Notes under the pieces: model-generated
Seen by the model: only the letters and a program-made list of their open reading frames with translations
Database searches by the model: none
Told to the model about the DNA's origin: nothing
Assembly (NCBI GenBank): GCA_022572355.1
Contig: JACZWC010000038.1
Span: forward strand, 1 to 46,132
Direction: 5' to 3'
DNA length: 46,132 nucleotides
Source: Bacteroidota bacterium
GTDB taxonomy: Bacteria; Bacteroidota; Bacteroidia; NORP154
Part shown: positions 1 to 6,539 of the stretch, one piece after another
Layout: every line of letters begins with the position of its first letter
How positions within the stretch are numbered: the first letter of the stretch is position 1
Program-made: the position numbers and the translations under genes

Positions 1-127
1 TATAGCATATTATTACTATCAGAACCACAATCGCTATGATTGCTAGCTCTTTCAAGATTTTGAGGCTTTGTTTTTTATTCTACCAGATACAGCCATTCTT
101 AGAGACTTGCGTATTTTAGATTATTTC
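1..127. repeat. 127-bp exact direct repeat, copy 1
   Basis: These first 127 bases are identical, base for base, to 3815-3941. The match ends on the right at 127 (next base T here, C at 3942). On the left it cannot be followed because the window begins. A shared stretch of exactly 127 equals the usual largest k-mer of de Bruijn assemblers, so copy 1 may be a graph overlap rather than a second genomic copy. Confidence 0.97.
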
Positions 128-141
128 TAAAATACGCAAGT
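105..141. other. perfect 16-bp inverted repeat (hairpin) at the repeat edge
   Basis: ACTTGCGTATTTTAGA (105-120) and its exact reverse complement (126-141) flank a 5-base loop, TTATT. It lies just downstream of the minus-strand unit 998-168, so it could end that transcript, although the stem is AT-rich. The edge of the 127-bp repeat (127/128) falls at the start of the right arm. The second repeat copy therefore keeps the left arm only. Confidence 0.85.
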
Positions 142-167
142 ATATAAGAAGGGGAAGGGGATGCTAT

Positions 168-455
168 TTATTGAGGAGAATTTTTATTTAATAGCATTCT
201 ATATAATCGCGCCCTGGGGATAATCATTATGACATTCATTTTTCCCTCTTTTTCGTCTATATCAAAGGTCATAGCGTAATATCCGCCAAGATTATAATAG
301 TATTCTCCGAAAATTGATTTATTGGTTCGCTTTGCTGTGATATACGGATCAGCGTACAATTTCGTAATTCTCTTAACTAAATTGGTTTTTAGTTTTGGTT
401 TCGCGAGATTAACTAATTGACTTAATGCTTCCGGAGTTAAGCGGCACTTGTACAT
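168..455 (-). CDS. putative RelE/ParE-superfamily toxin-like protein
   Basis: This small basic protein (95 residues) has the layout of RelE/ParE-type toxins. A helical N-terminal half (about residues 8-45) is followed by a beta-rich half with GEYYYNLGGYYAMTFDID (about 50-67) and a closing strand ending in PRARLYRML. That pattern resembles the G-x-YR-x-x-Y-x-I and R-x-x-Y strands of the family. It is the second gene of a minus-strand pair and starts 15 bases after the stop of the 175-residue gene at 471-998, with which it is surely co-transcribed. Toxin-antitoxin pairs have this architecture, but the partner is longer than a usual antitoxin and shows no obvious DNA-binding motif. The family call is inference from pattern; toxicity is untested. 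The gene sits in the accessory islet near the transposase. Confidence 0.55.
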   Translation of the reverse strand: MYKCRLTPEALSQLVNLAKPKLKTNLVKRITKLYADPYITAKRTNKSIFGEYYYNLGGYYAMTFDIDEKEGKMNVIMIIPRARLYRMLLNKNSPQ

Positions 456-470
456 TGTAGAAAAGATTTA

Positions 471-998
471 TCACTCAGCCGCTTTTAGCTTGGTTGTTAA
501 TTGTTCCAGTGTATAATCCTTGCCAGATTCTTTAACTGCTTTTTTGGCATAAAAGGATTCCAAAGCCAAAGCCAAATAATCATGTATGTATTCCATAATT
601 TCATTAGCCTTGTTTATATTAAAGAAAAGCTGGTAGACTTTATCTTGCACTTGTGCGCTACCTTTAAACATATATTCTGACATCATCGCAGAAAATTCCG
701 TAGATTTATTTATTTGCTTTGCCAATATATCTAACGATTGTTTAGTAGTTGCAACATTAATCTTATCAGTTGGCAATTCACTTTTTATCTTCTTACACTC
801 TGCTACATATTCAAGCGAAGCATCAACACTATCCTGATCAGTGCCAACAGACATACTTGGTTCATGTGTTGGCATTACAATCTCCTGCCACGCTCCATTG
901 ATATTTGCGCCATCTGTTAAGTTATTTGACAGGTTCAATATATAGTCTGGTGCTACAATTTTTTCTGCTGAAATAGGTTGTTGCGAAACGGTTTCCAT
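471..998 (-). CDS. unknown 175-residue protein upstream of the toxin-like gene
   Basis: I do not recognise this protein. I take the start at the ATG at 998 (METVSQQ). The upstream in-frame ATG at 1103 would run through a good Bacteroidota promoter at 1027-1055 and would add a hydrophobic stretch that looks like translated promoter DNA. The protein is soluble and mostly helical. An N-terminal segment (residues 1-55) is followed by a long helical part (about 60-175) with FFNINKANEIMEYIHDYLALALE and a lysine-rich end. It has no signal peptide, membrane segment or clear helix-turn-helix. It precedes a RelE/ParE-like gene by 15 bases in the same transcript, so it could be an atypical antitoxin or a regulatory partner. 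That role is inferred from position only. Confidence 0.6.
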   Translation of the reverse strand: METVSQQPISAEKIVAPDYILNLSNNLTDGANINGAWQEIVMPTHEPSMSVGTDQDSVDASLEYVAECKKIKSELPTDKINVATTKQSLDILAKQINKSTEFSAMMSEYMFKGSAQVQDKVYQLFFNINKANEIMEYIHDYLALALESFYAKKAVKESGKDYTLEQLTTKLKAAE

Positions 999-1026
999 TT
1001 TTATGATATTTAGGCGAATAATACGA

Positions 1027-1055
1027 CAAAAGTAACAAAACGTTACAAAGTGCAA
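1027..1055 (-). promoter_or_regulatory. Bacteroidota-type promoter for the 998-168 unit
   Basis: Read on the minus strand there is a TTG (1053-1055), an 18-base spacer and a perfect TACTTTTG (1027-1034). This matches the Bacteroidota primary sigma pattern of a -33 TTG and a -7 TAnnTTTG. Transcription would begin near 1020, leaving about 22 bases before the ATG at 998, which supports that start over the one at 1103. Confidence 0.65.
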
Positions 1056-1189
1056 TATGGTGTAAGTTACGAAAAATTGTTTGATAAGCATTGCTGAGAT
1101 CATATATTATAAATCCCCAATAATTTTCTTGAAAATAATCACCTAATCATTTGGAAATCAAATAGTTATGTCTTATATTTAGTGTAATT

Positions 1190-1218
1190 AAAAAAGGCGG
1201 GTGTTAGTAGCACCCGCC
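1190..1218 (-). terminator. rho-independent terminator facing left
   Basis: GGCGGGTG (1196-1203) pairs perfectly with CACCCGCC (1211-1218) around a 7-base loop. On the minus strand the GC-rich stem is followed by a run of T (the AAAAAA at 1190-1195 on the plus strand). It would stop leftward transcription entering from the transposase side and so insulate the 998-168 unit. Confidence 0.7.
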
Positions 1219-1230
1219 CCAAACATTCAA

Positions 1231-2603
1231 CCAGCCCCAGCGAAGGCACTAATCAAACGTCATGATAACGAAAGTAACAAATTCTACGAAGAAAGTCAAT
1301 CCATTTGGCGGTATTTTCTTCGTAATTAACGACTTGAAGAACAAAGGTCTTTCCAAATTAATAGATTCCCAACTAGGCAAAAGAGTAAAACAAGCCAGGT
1401 ATTCATACTCTGATATAATACTTAATTGGGCTTACTGCAACTTATGTGGGGCAGAACGATTAGAGGACATAGAAAAACTAAGGGATTCTTTAGATATGAA
1501 ACTCCCTTCTCATGATAGCCTGGGTCATGTATTTAAGTCTTTTTCCAGAAAATTAATACACATCAATGATCATGAATTCTCTATACATAAGCCTTTAAAT
1601 AAACTGATGGTAAGGACAGCTCTGAATCTGGGATTGTTAAATACTCAGAAATCTTATACTCTTGATTATGACAATACGATTATTGAGCATCAGAAGTATG
1701 ATAAGAAGATGACTTATAAAATGATCAAGGGATACCAGCCAGGGGTTTCTTTTATTGATAAGATCCCCGTTTACATAGAGGGAAGGAACGGTAATTCAAA
1801 CGCTGCTTTCCAGATAACCGAAACTGTTGAAAGAAGTCTTGAATTGTTAGAAGAATCAGGGATTAAGATAAAGCGGTTTAGAAGCGATTCAGCCGCATAT
1901 GCCCGTCCTATGTTGAAAATGCTAGATAAGAAAGGAATAGATTTTTTCATACGCCCCAGAAAATCACATAAAATTATGGATAGCCTTGCCGATGCTACCG
2001 GATGGAGCACAATAGAGCTTTACAGGAAAACATACCAGGCAAAAAGTATTGATTACACGCCCATCGGTGGCTCTAAATACAGAATGGTTATTTATCGTAC
2101 AGAGGCTAAAGATGAGTGGAAATACCTATCTGTAATAACTAATAACTGGACAATGAGTGAGTATGAGATTATTAGGTTCTACAATCAACGCGGAGAGATA
2201 GAAAGAAACTTTGATGATCTTAAAAACAACTTTAATTGGGGGCATTTACCCTTCTCTTTTCTAAATGAGAATACGGTGTTTATGATTATCTCTGCGATAG
2301 TATCTATAATCTACCAATATTTAATCAGGGAGTTTTCTAAAAAAGTGGATTTTGTAAAGCGAACACACAGATTAAAAAACTTCATTTATCACTTTATTGT
2401 ATGCAGTGCTATAATGGAAGGAGAGCAACTGCAATTATTTACCAATAGAGATTACAGTGGCTTGATAGAAATACCGGATAAGATAATATGATATCTCGCA
2501 ACTACGTATAAATACCTAATCAGAAGTTTTATCTAACTTAGCCTTTCGTTCTTTGATATAATCTTACATAAGTAAGCGTTAGTCTAATTCTGCTAGGGGC
2601 TGG
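1231..2603 (+). mobile_element. probable IS element, IS4/IS1380 type, with tentative ends
   Basis: The transposase gene is flanked by an imperfect inverted repeat. The left side reads CCAGCCCC-AGC-GAA then ACTAA (1231-1252). The complement of the right side reads CCAGCCCCTAGCAGAA then ACTAA (2579-2603). The common 8-bp outer core is exact. I see no target-site duplication next to these positions, so the true ends may differ by a few bases or lie further out. The total length would be about 1.37 kb, short but possible for an element with one 409-residue transposase. Confidence 0.4.
1262..2491 (+). CDS. IS4/IS1380-family transposase
   Basis: This is a DDE transposase of 409 residues that cuts and rejoins DNA at the element ends. 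The catalytic triad can be placed. The first Asp lies in LDYDNTIIEH, the second in FRSDSAAY, and the Glu lies in the signature YNQRGEIERNFDDLK, which fits Y-(2)-R-(3)-E-(6)-K of the IS4 superfamily. The N-terminal part (FGGIFFVINDLKNKGLSKLID and the YSYSDIILNWAYCNLCGAERLEDI region) matches the IS1380 layout. The length is slightly below the roughly 420-440 residues usual for that family, but no frameshift or internal stop is visible, so it may be active. The start is the first ATG after the leftward terminator and shows no strong ribosome binding site. Confidence 0.88.
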   Translation: MITKVTNSTKKVNPFGGIFFVINDLKNKGLSKLIDSQLGKRVKQARYSYSDIILNWAYCNLCGAERLEDIEKLRDSLDMKLPSHDSLGHVFKSFSRKLIHINDHEFSIHKPLNKLMVRTALNLGLLNTQKSYTLDYDNTIIEHQKYDKKMTYKMIKGYQPGVSFIDKIPVYIEGRNGNSNAAFQITETVERSLELLEESGIKIKRFRSDSAAYARPMLKMLDKKGIDFFIRPRKSHKIMDSLADATGWSTIELYRKTYQAKSIDYTPIGGSKYRMVIYRTEAKDEWKYLSVITNNWTMSEYEIIRFYNQRGEIERNFDDLKNNFNWGHLPFSFLNENTVFMIISAIVSIIYQYLIREFSKKVDFVKRTHRLKNFIYHFIVCSAIMEGEQLQLFTNRDYSGLIEIPDKII

Positions 2604-2621
2604 CAGTATAAAATTAGCCTT

Positions 2622-2936
2622 ATGAAAACTATTGCCTTTATTTCGATTCTATTATTACCTATCACGTCATTTAGTCAAGATACATTAGATGTTGAAAAGC
2701 GAAAATGGGAAAATTTAACAGAGGGGCTTTGTCTTGTCGGATTATCATATACAATACCAGCAGCCGCATTAATATTATATAGTACTAATCCGTATCAGAT
2801 TAGAAACTTACAAGCTGTCTTAACAGTATCTTCTGCTTTATTTATTAGTGGTGTAATTTGGGTAACTCATGGTATAATATATCTAATCAAATTCTATGCT
2901 GCTAAGATCAAAAAAAATAAACCTATCAAAATATAA
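2622..2936 (+). CDS. small exported or membrane protein of unknown function
   Basis: I do not recognise this 104-residue protein. It begins with a typical signal peptide (MKTIAFISILLLPITSFSQ, cleavage likely after FS or SQ). A short charged stretch follows (DVEKRKWENL), then two hydrophobic segments at about residues 34-53 and 64-91, and a lysine-rich tail. It would sit in the inner membrane with the basic tail in the cytoplasm. It starts just right of the tentative IS end and is followed after 25 bases by another signal-peptide protein. The two share a plan of leader, polar piece and paired hydrophobic segments, which suggests related roles. No function is assigned. Confidence 0.65.
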   Translation: MKTIAFISILLLPITSFSQDTLDVEKRKWENLTEGLCLVGLSYTIPAAALILYSTNPYQIRNLQAVLTVSSALFISGVIWVTHGIIYLIKFYAAKIKKNKPIKI

Positions 2937-2961
2937 TCTTTATAATATATAAATTAATTCT

Positions 2962-3462
2962 ATGAAAAAAGCAATTATTCTTATCTGTCTTTTGCCCTTA
3001 TTCAGCTACGGACAAGATAAAATCACTCTTTTAGATGGTAAAACCTACGATGTCAAAATAACCAAACAGAGTTCTTTAAACATCCACTTTTATACTCTTT
3101 CGGATTCCCTGAAAACACAGAAAGTAATCCTAAAGGAACTGCTATTGAGTTATGAAATAGAAGGCAGAAAATTAAAGCCGTCGCAAATACTGTCTGCTGG
3201 TGATGAATTAATAGCTGCTGCAACTCATTGGTATTTGGGTTTAGGAGCAGAGGTAATTGGAATGGCTGTTATGGTTTATTCAACAACAATCCCTGAAGAT
3301 GGTCGCAATGCATTAATGATCACAGGCGGAGTTATATCATTAGCTGGATTATTACTTATAATTGAAAGCCATTCACACATAGTTAAGTCCGGGCACTTAA
3401 TGAATAAGGATAAATTGTCAATCACGTTCAATAATGGCATAGGATTGCGTTATCGAATCTAA
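2962..3462 (+). CDS. exported protein with two C-terminal membrane segments, unknown
   Basis: This 166-residue protein has a clear signal peptide (MKKAIILICLLPLFSYGQ). An extracytoplasmic domain of about 65 residues starts DKITLLDGKTYDVKITKQ, a strand pattern seen at the start of many uncharacterised Bacteroidota proteins where a lipid or pilus-like LLDG-x-x-Y-x-x-KI motif recurs. Two hydrophobic segments follow at about residues 92-108 and 118-134, then a short polar end. It lies 25 bases after the previous gene and 28 bases before the next, so the three probably form one transcript. No family is identified with confidence. Confidence 0.65.
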   Translation: MKKAIILICLLPLFSYGQDKITLLDGKTYDVKITKQSSLNIHFYTLSDSLKTQKVILKELLLSYEIEGRKLKPSQILSAGDELIAAATHWYLGLGAEVIGMAVMVYSTTIPEDGRNALMITGGVISLAGLLLIIESHSHIVKSGHLMNKDKLSITFNNGIGLRYRI

Positions 3463-3490
3463 TCCCTTTCTCTTTTGATTATATTTGAGG

Positions 3491-3763
3491 ATGTGCTGTT
3501 TTGATTGCATTAAGATAATATCAGTTTCTCTGATGTGTATTGGATTGTTGATAGATATAGCAGGTATCACAATACTATTCAAATGGGAGCCCCCGGTTAG
3601 AGGATTTACAGACGAGGGAAATGTAATTGTAACAATAGAGCCAACAGAAGATAATAAGAAGGAATTTGCTAAGAATACAACCTATTCATATGTAGCTATT
3701 CGTCTTTTGGTTGTTGGTTTCGCCTTCCAGATAGTAGCGACCATAATATCTTTATGGGTTTAA
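3491..3763 (+). CDS. small two-pass membrane protein, unknown
   Basis: I start this 90-residue protein at the ATG at 3491. A TTG two codons upstream (3485) is possible, but TTGAGG there may instead act as a weak ribosome binding region. The first 35 residues contain a hydrophobic helix (IISVSLMCIGLLIDIAGITIL) after a cysteine-rich start (MCCFDC). A polar loop with acidic residues follows, and a second helix at the C-terminus (LLVVGFAFQIVATIISLWV) ends the protein. It is the last gene before the second copy of the 127-bp repeat. Its function is unknown. Confidence 0.55.
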   Translation: MCCFDCIKIISVSLMCIGLLIDIAGITILFKWEPPVRGFTDEGNVIVTIEPTEDNKKEFAKNTTYSYVAIRLLVVGFAFQIVATIISLWV

Positions 3764-3814
3764 ATGTGGTATAGTGATTGGGGTAATAAAACTTTATCCA
3801 AAGCTCAGACCATA

Positions 3815-3941
3815 TATAGCATATTATTACTATCAGAACCACAATCGCTATGATTGCTAGCTCTTTCAAGATTTTGAGGCTTTGTTTTTTATTCTACCAG
3901 ATACAGCCATTCTTAGAGACTTGCGTATTTTAGATTATTTC
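3815..3941. repeat. 127-bp exact direct repeat, copy 2
   Basis: Identical to 1-127. On the left it continues from islet DNA. On the right it gives way, after 3941, to the prs promoter region. It contains only the left arm of the hairpin found complete at 105-141. Whatever made the repeat, 3941/3942 is the junction between the accessory islet and the conserved prs-rplY-pth block. Confidence 0.97.
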
Positions 3942-3961
3942 CTATTTTGTTGGAAAAATTT

Positions 3962-3969
3962 TACCTTTG
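3962..3969 (+). promoter_or_regulatory. -7 element of the prs promoter, lacking a -33 TTG
   Basis: TACCTTTG fits TAnnTTTG perfectly and lies 72 bases before the prs start. With the 18-base spacing seen at two other promoters in this window, the -33 TTG should fall at 3941-3943, but the sequence there is CCT, exactly at the edge of the 127-bp repeat. The original -33 element may have been replaced. Confidence 0.5.
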
Positions 3970-4041
3970 CGCCCCCTTACAGGTAGGGAAGAATTAAATG
4001 GAATTGCAAGAGTCGATTTAGAACAATAAGTAGAGACAAAA

Positions 4042-4974
4042 ATGTCAGCTGGTGTTAAGTTTTTTGCGGGAAGTGCCTCTCCAGAATTAGCTGGGAGTAT
4101 TGCCGGAAGTTATGGGCAAGAATTAGGCGCAGTTGAAACTATTCATTTCAGTGACGGTGAGTTTCAACCCCGGTTTACTGAAACCGTACGCGGCCACGAC
4201 GTGTTCATCATTCAATCTACCTTTCCACCAACTGAACATCTGTTCGAGCTGCTATTGATGGTAGACGCAGTTAAACGAGCTTCTGCAAAAGAGATTATAG
4301 CTGTCATACCGTACTTTGGGTTTTCTCGGCAGGATAAAAAAGATAACCCACGCATTGCTATTGGTGCGAAACTGGTGGCAAATTTATTGACAGCCGCAGG
4401 GATTACCAGGATAATGACCATGGATCTACACGCCGATCAAATTCAAGGTTTTTTTGACGTGCCGGTAGATCATTTGTTCGCTTCTGCGATCTTTATGCCA
4501 TACATTGAAAAGCTAAAGCTGGACAATTTATCAATGGGTTCTCCCGATACCGGCGGAACACGAAGGGCAAATGCTTACGCAAAACACTTAGACAGCGAAC
4601 TTGTTATATGCTACAAGCAGAGAAAGAAGGCCAATGAAATTGATGGCATGAGTGTGATTGGTGATGTTGAAGGCAAGAATATTATTCTGGTAGACGACAT
4701 AATCGATACAGGTGGAACGATTACCACAGCCGCCGACATGATGATCGATCAGGGAGCGCTATCAGTAAGAGCAATTTGTACTCATGCGGTATTGTCAGGT
4801 CCTGCTTACGAACGAATTGAAAACTCGAAAATTACCGAGCTTGTAGTTACCGACACCATTCCGCTTAAGAAAGAGAGCGATAAGATAACTGTGCTCTCTA
4901 CAGCGAAGCTATTTGCAGATGTTATCAGTAAGGTTCAAAACCATGAATCGATTAGCTCACACTTTATTTTTTAA
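4042..4974 (+). CDS. prs: ribose-phosphate pyrophosphokinase (PRPP synthetase)
   Basis: This enzyme makes 5-phosphoribosyl 1-diphosphate from ribose 5-phosphate and ATP in the cytoplasm. PRPP feeds purine, pyrimidine, histidine and NAD synthesis. The length (310 residues) is normal. Visible landmarks are the ATP-loop FSRQDKK (94-100), the catalytic and metal-binding DLHADQIQGFF (128-138), SPDTGG (167-172) and the PRPP-binding loop VDDIIDTGGT (217-226). The start MSAGVKFFAG aligns with the usual N-terminus. It is followed after 5 bases by rplY and then pth, an order common in Bacteroidota. The promoter lies right at the edge of the accessory islet, so its expression could differ from that in relatives. 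Confidence 0.97.
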   Translation: MSAGVKFFAGSASPELAGSIAGSYGQELGAVETIHFSDGEFQPRFTETVRGHDVFIIQSTFPPTEHLFELLLMVDAVKRASAKEIIAVIPYFGFSRQDKKDNPRIAIGAKLVANLLTAAGITRIMTMDLHADQIQGFFDVPVDHLFASAIFMPYIEKLKLDNLSMGSPDTGGTRRANAYAKHLDSELVICYKQRKKANEIDGMSVIGDVEGKNIILVDDIIDTGGTITTAADMMIDQGALSVRAICTHAVLSGPAYERIENSKITELVVTDTIPLKKESDKITVLSTAKLFADVISKVQNHESISSHFIF

Positions 4975-4979
4975 GCAAT

Positions 4980-5738
4980 ATGAAAACACTAGATATAATC
5001 GGAGAAAAGAGAGAAGACACGGGGAAAAAGAATGCGAAGAGCCTTCGTCGAGATGGGCGGGTTCCCTGTATCCTGTACGGTGGCAAAGAACAAACATTTT
5101 TCTCAGCTGAGGAGAAGAGCTTCAAAAACCTGGTGTATACGCCAGATCTCATTGAGGTGCGTTTGAAAATTGAAGGCAAGGAGATTGGGGCAGTAATGCA
5201 GGATATTCAATTTCACCCCGTATCAGACAGAATTCTGCACATTGACTTCATTGAGCTTATAGAAGGAAAAAAGATTACCGTTGATCTCCCAGTGAGATTG
5301 GCCGGAAATTCTGCTGGAGTGATGGAAGGAGGCCAGCTTATTCAAAAAATGCGCAGGCTCAGAGTTAAGGCTCTTGCCGATGATATTCCAGAGTTCCTTG
5401 AAGTCAAGATTGATGACCTGGTTATTGGAACATCCATAAAGGTTGAAGATATTGAAGTGGAAAACCTTGAATTCATGGACTCACCAAACGTGGTTATTGT
5501 AAGGGTTAAAGCACCTAGAGAATTGAAGGATCTTGAACCGGAAGTACTTGAAGAAGAACTTGAAGAAGGAGAAGAAGGGGCTGAAGGAGAAGAAGGAGAA
5601 GAAGGAGCTGAAGGTGCCGAAGGATCAGAGAGTGGAGATGGCAAACCAAAAGAAGAAGGCGGAGATGGCAAACCGAAGGGTGAAGGTGGAGACCAAAAAG
5701 GCGGAGGCCAAAAAGGCGGAGGCGGAGATTCCAAATAA
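4980..5738 (+). CDS. rplY: 50S ribosomal protein L25, long Ctc type, with low-complexity tail
   Basis: L25 binds 5S rRNA in the large subunit. Residues 1-95 form the L25 beta-barrel (RREDTGKKNAKSLRRDGRVP is the usual entry) and about 96-180 the Ctc-type second beta domain (VDLPVRLAGNSAGVMEGG). The family usually ends near residue 185-200. Here about 65 more residues follow: a Glu-rich block (EELEEGEEGAEGEEGEEGAE, from about 191) and then a Gly/Lys repeat block (GGDGKPKGEGGDQKGGGQKG) to residue 252. The gene begins 5 bases after the prs stop and is surely co-transcribed with it. The tail is encoded by an imperfect purine-rich repeat (GAAGGA, GGCGGA), so its length may vary between strains. Confidence 0.95.
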   Translation: MKTLDIIGEKREDTGKKNAKSLRRDGRVPCILYGGKEQTFFSAEEKSFKNLVYTPDLIEVRLKIEGKEIGAVMQDIQFHPVSDRILHIDFIELIEGKKITVDLPVRLAGNSAGVMEGGQLIQKMRRLRVKALADDIPEFLEVKIDDLVIGTSIKVEDIEVENLEFMDSPNVVIVRVKAPRELKDLEPEVLEEELEEGEEGAEGEEGEEGAEGAEGSESGDGKPKEEGGDGKPKGEGGDQKGGGQKGGGGDSK

Positions 5739-5817
5739 CTCCAGCTCTTCCGTTCTTTTGAATTTGAACACCAGGATGCGTTAGTCCCCTTCATCGACAA
5801 TCACTGATTGAATATTT

Positions 5818-6381
5818 ATGAAGTATTTAATAGTTGGTTTGGGAAATGAAGGGGCAAAATATGAAAATAGTCGGCACAATATTGGTTTCAAAGTCTTAGA
5901 CGCAATCGCCAAAACTTCAGAGATTTCCTTTGAGCTCAATAAACATGCCCATACCTGCACCTATAAATTCAAGGGAAGGACTTTTATCCTTGTCAAACCA
6001 ACAACATTCGTAAACCTCAGCGGCAAGGCCGTCAATTACTGGATGCAAAAAGAGAAGATTCAGATAGCCAATATTTTGGTTGTACTGGACGACCTGGCTC
6101 TACCTTTCGGAAAACTAAGACTGAGACAAAAAGGCAATGACGGAGGCCACAATGGCCTGAAAAACATCGATGAAGCACTGGGCACCAACAACTATGCGAG
6201 GCTACGGTTCGGTATTGATGCCTCATTTTCTCAGGGATCCCAGGTTAACTATGTTCTTGGCAACTGGGATGAAGTGGAAAACAATGCTCTTAAATCCAGG
6301 ATCGACCTGGCCATAAAAATGATACAGGCATTTGGAACCATCGGGATTCAAAAAACCATGTCTGAGTACAACAATTCCTGA
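5818..6381 (+). CDS. pth: peptidyl-tRNA hydrolase
   Basis: Pth releases tRNA from peptidyl-tRNA that has dropped off ribosomes. The 187-residue length is typical. Active-site residues are all present: Asn10 (GLGN), catalytic His20 (NSRHNIGF), Asn66 (KPTTFVNLSG), Asp91 (VVLDDLALPFG) and Asn112 (NDGGHNGLKNI). It lies 79 bases after rplY in the same direction, an adjacency common in many bacteria and consistent with one prs-rplY-pth transcript. No clear terminator is seen between pth and the next promoter at 6460-6490. Confidence 0.97.
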   Translation: MKYLIVGLGNEGAKYENSRHNIGFKVLDAIAKTSEISFELNKHAHTCTYKFKGRTFILVKPTTFVNLSGKAVNYWMQKEKIQIANILVVLDDLALPFGKLRLRQKGNDGGHNGLKNIDEALGTNNYARLRFGIDASFSQGSQVNYVLGNWDEVENNALKSRIDLAIKMIQAFGTIGIQKTMSEYNNS

Positions 6382-6459
6382 GTATCTCGCGCACGTTACA
6401 TTCATTTTCTTCAATTCTGATTCTGCTTGTTTGAGAGTGTAATCAAGGCCTAGTAACTA

Positions 6460-6490
6460 TTGGATTTGAAGGTTAAAATGGATACATTTG
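6460..6490 (+). promoter_or_regulatory. Bacteroidota-type promoter for the cupredoxin T9SS gene
   Basis: TTG (6460-6462), a 20-base spacer and TACATTTG (6483-6490) match the -33/-7 pattern. The start codon of the next gene lies 50 bases downstream. It gives the secreted-protein gene its own promoter, separate from prs-rplY-pth. Confidence 0.55.
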
Positions 6491-6539
6491 TTACCCTTTG
6501 AAACCATAGATTCACATTTTTCCACCAAAACTCGTTGTT

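Noticed and set aside
999..1103. Upstream extension of the 175-residue protein to an ATG at 1103
   Set aside because: It would run through a good TTG-N18-TACTTTTG promoter; the ATG at 998 fits the leader length.
5342..5800. Long minus-strand reading frame over the end of rplY, rich in Ser and Pro
   Set aside because: It is the complement of the Glu/Gly repeat tail of L25; low complexity DNA keeps the other strand open. No promoter or family features.
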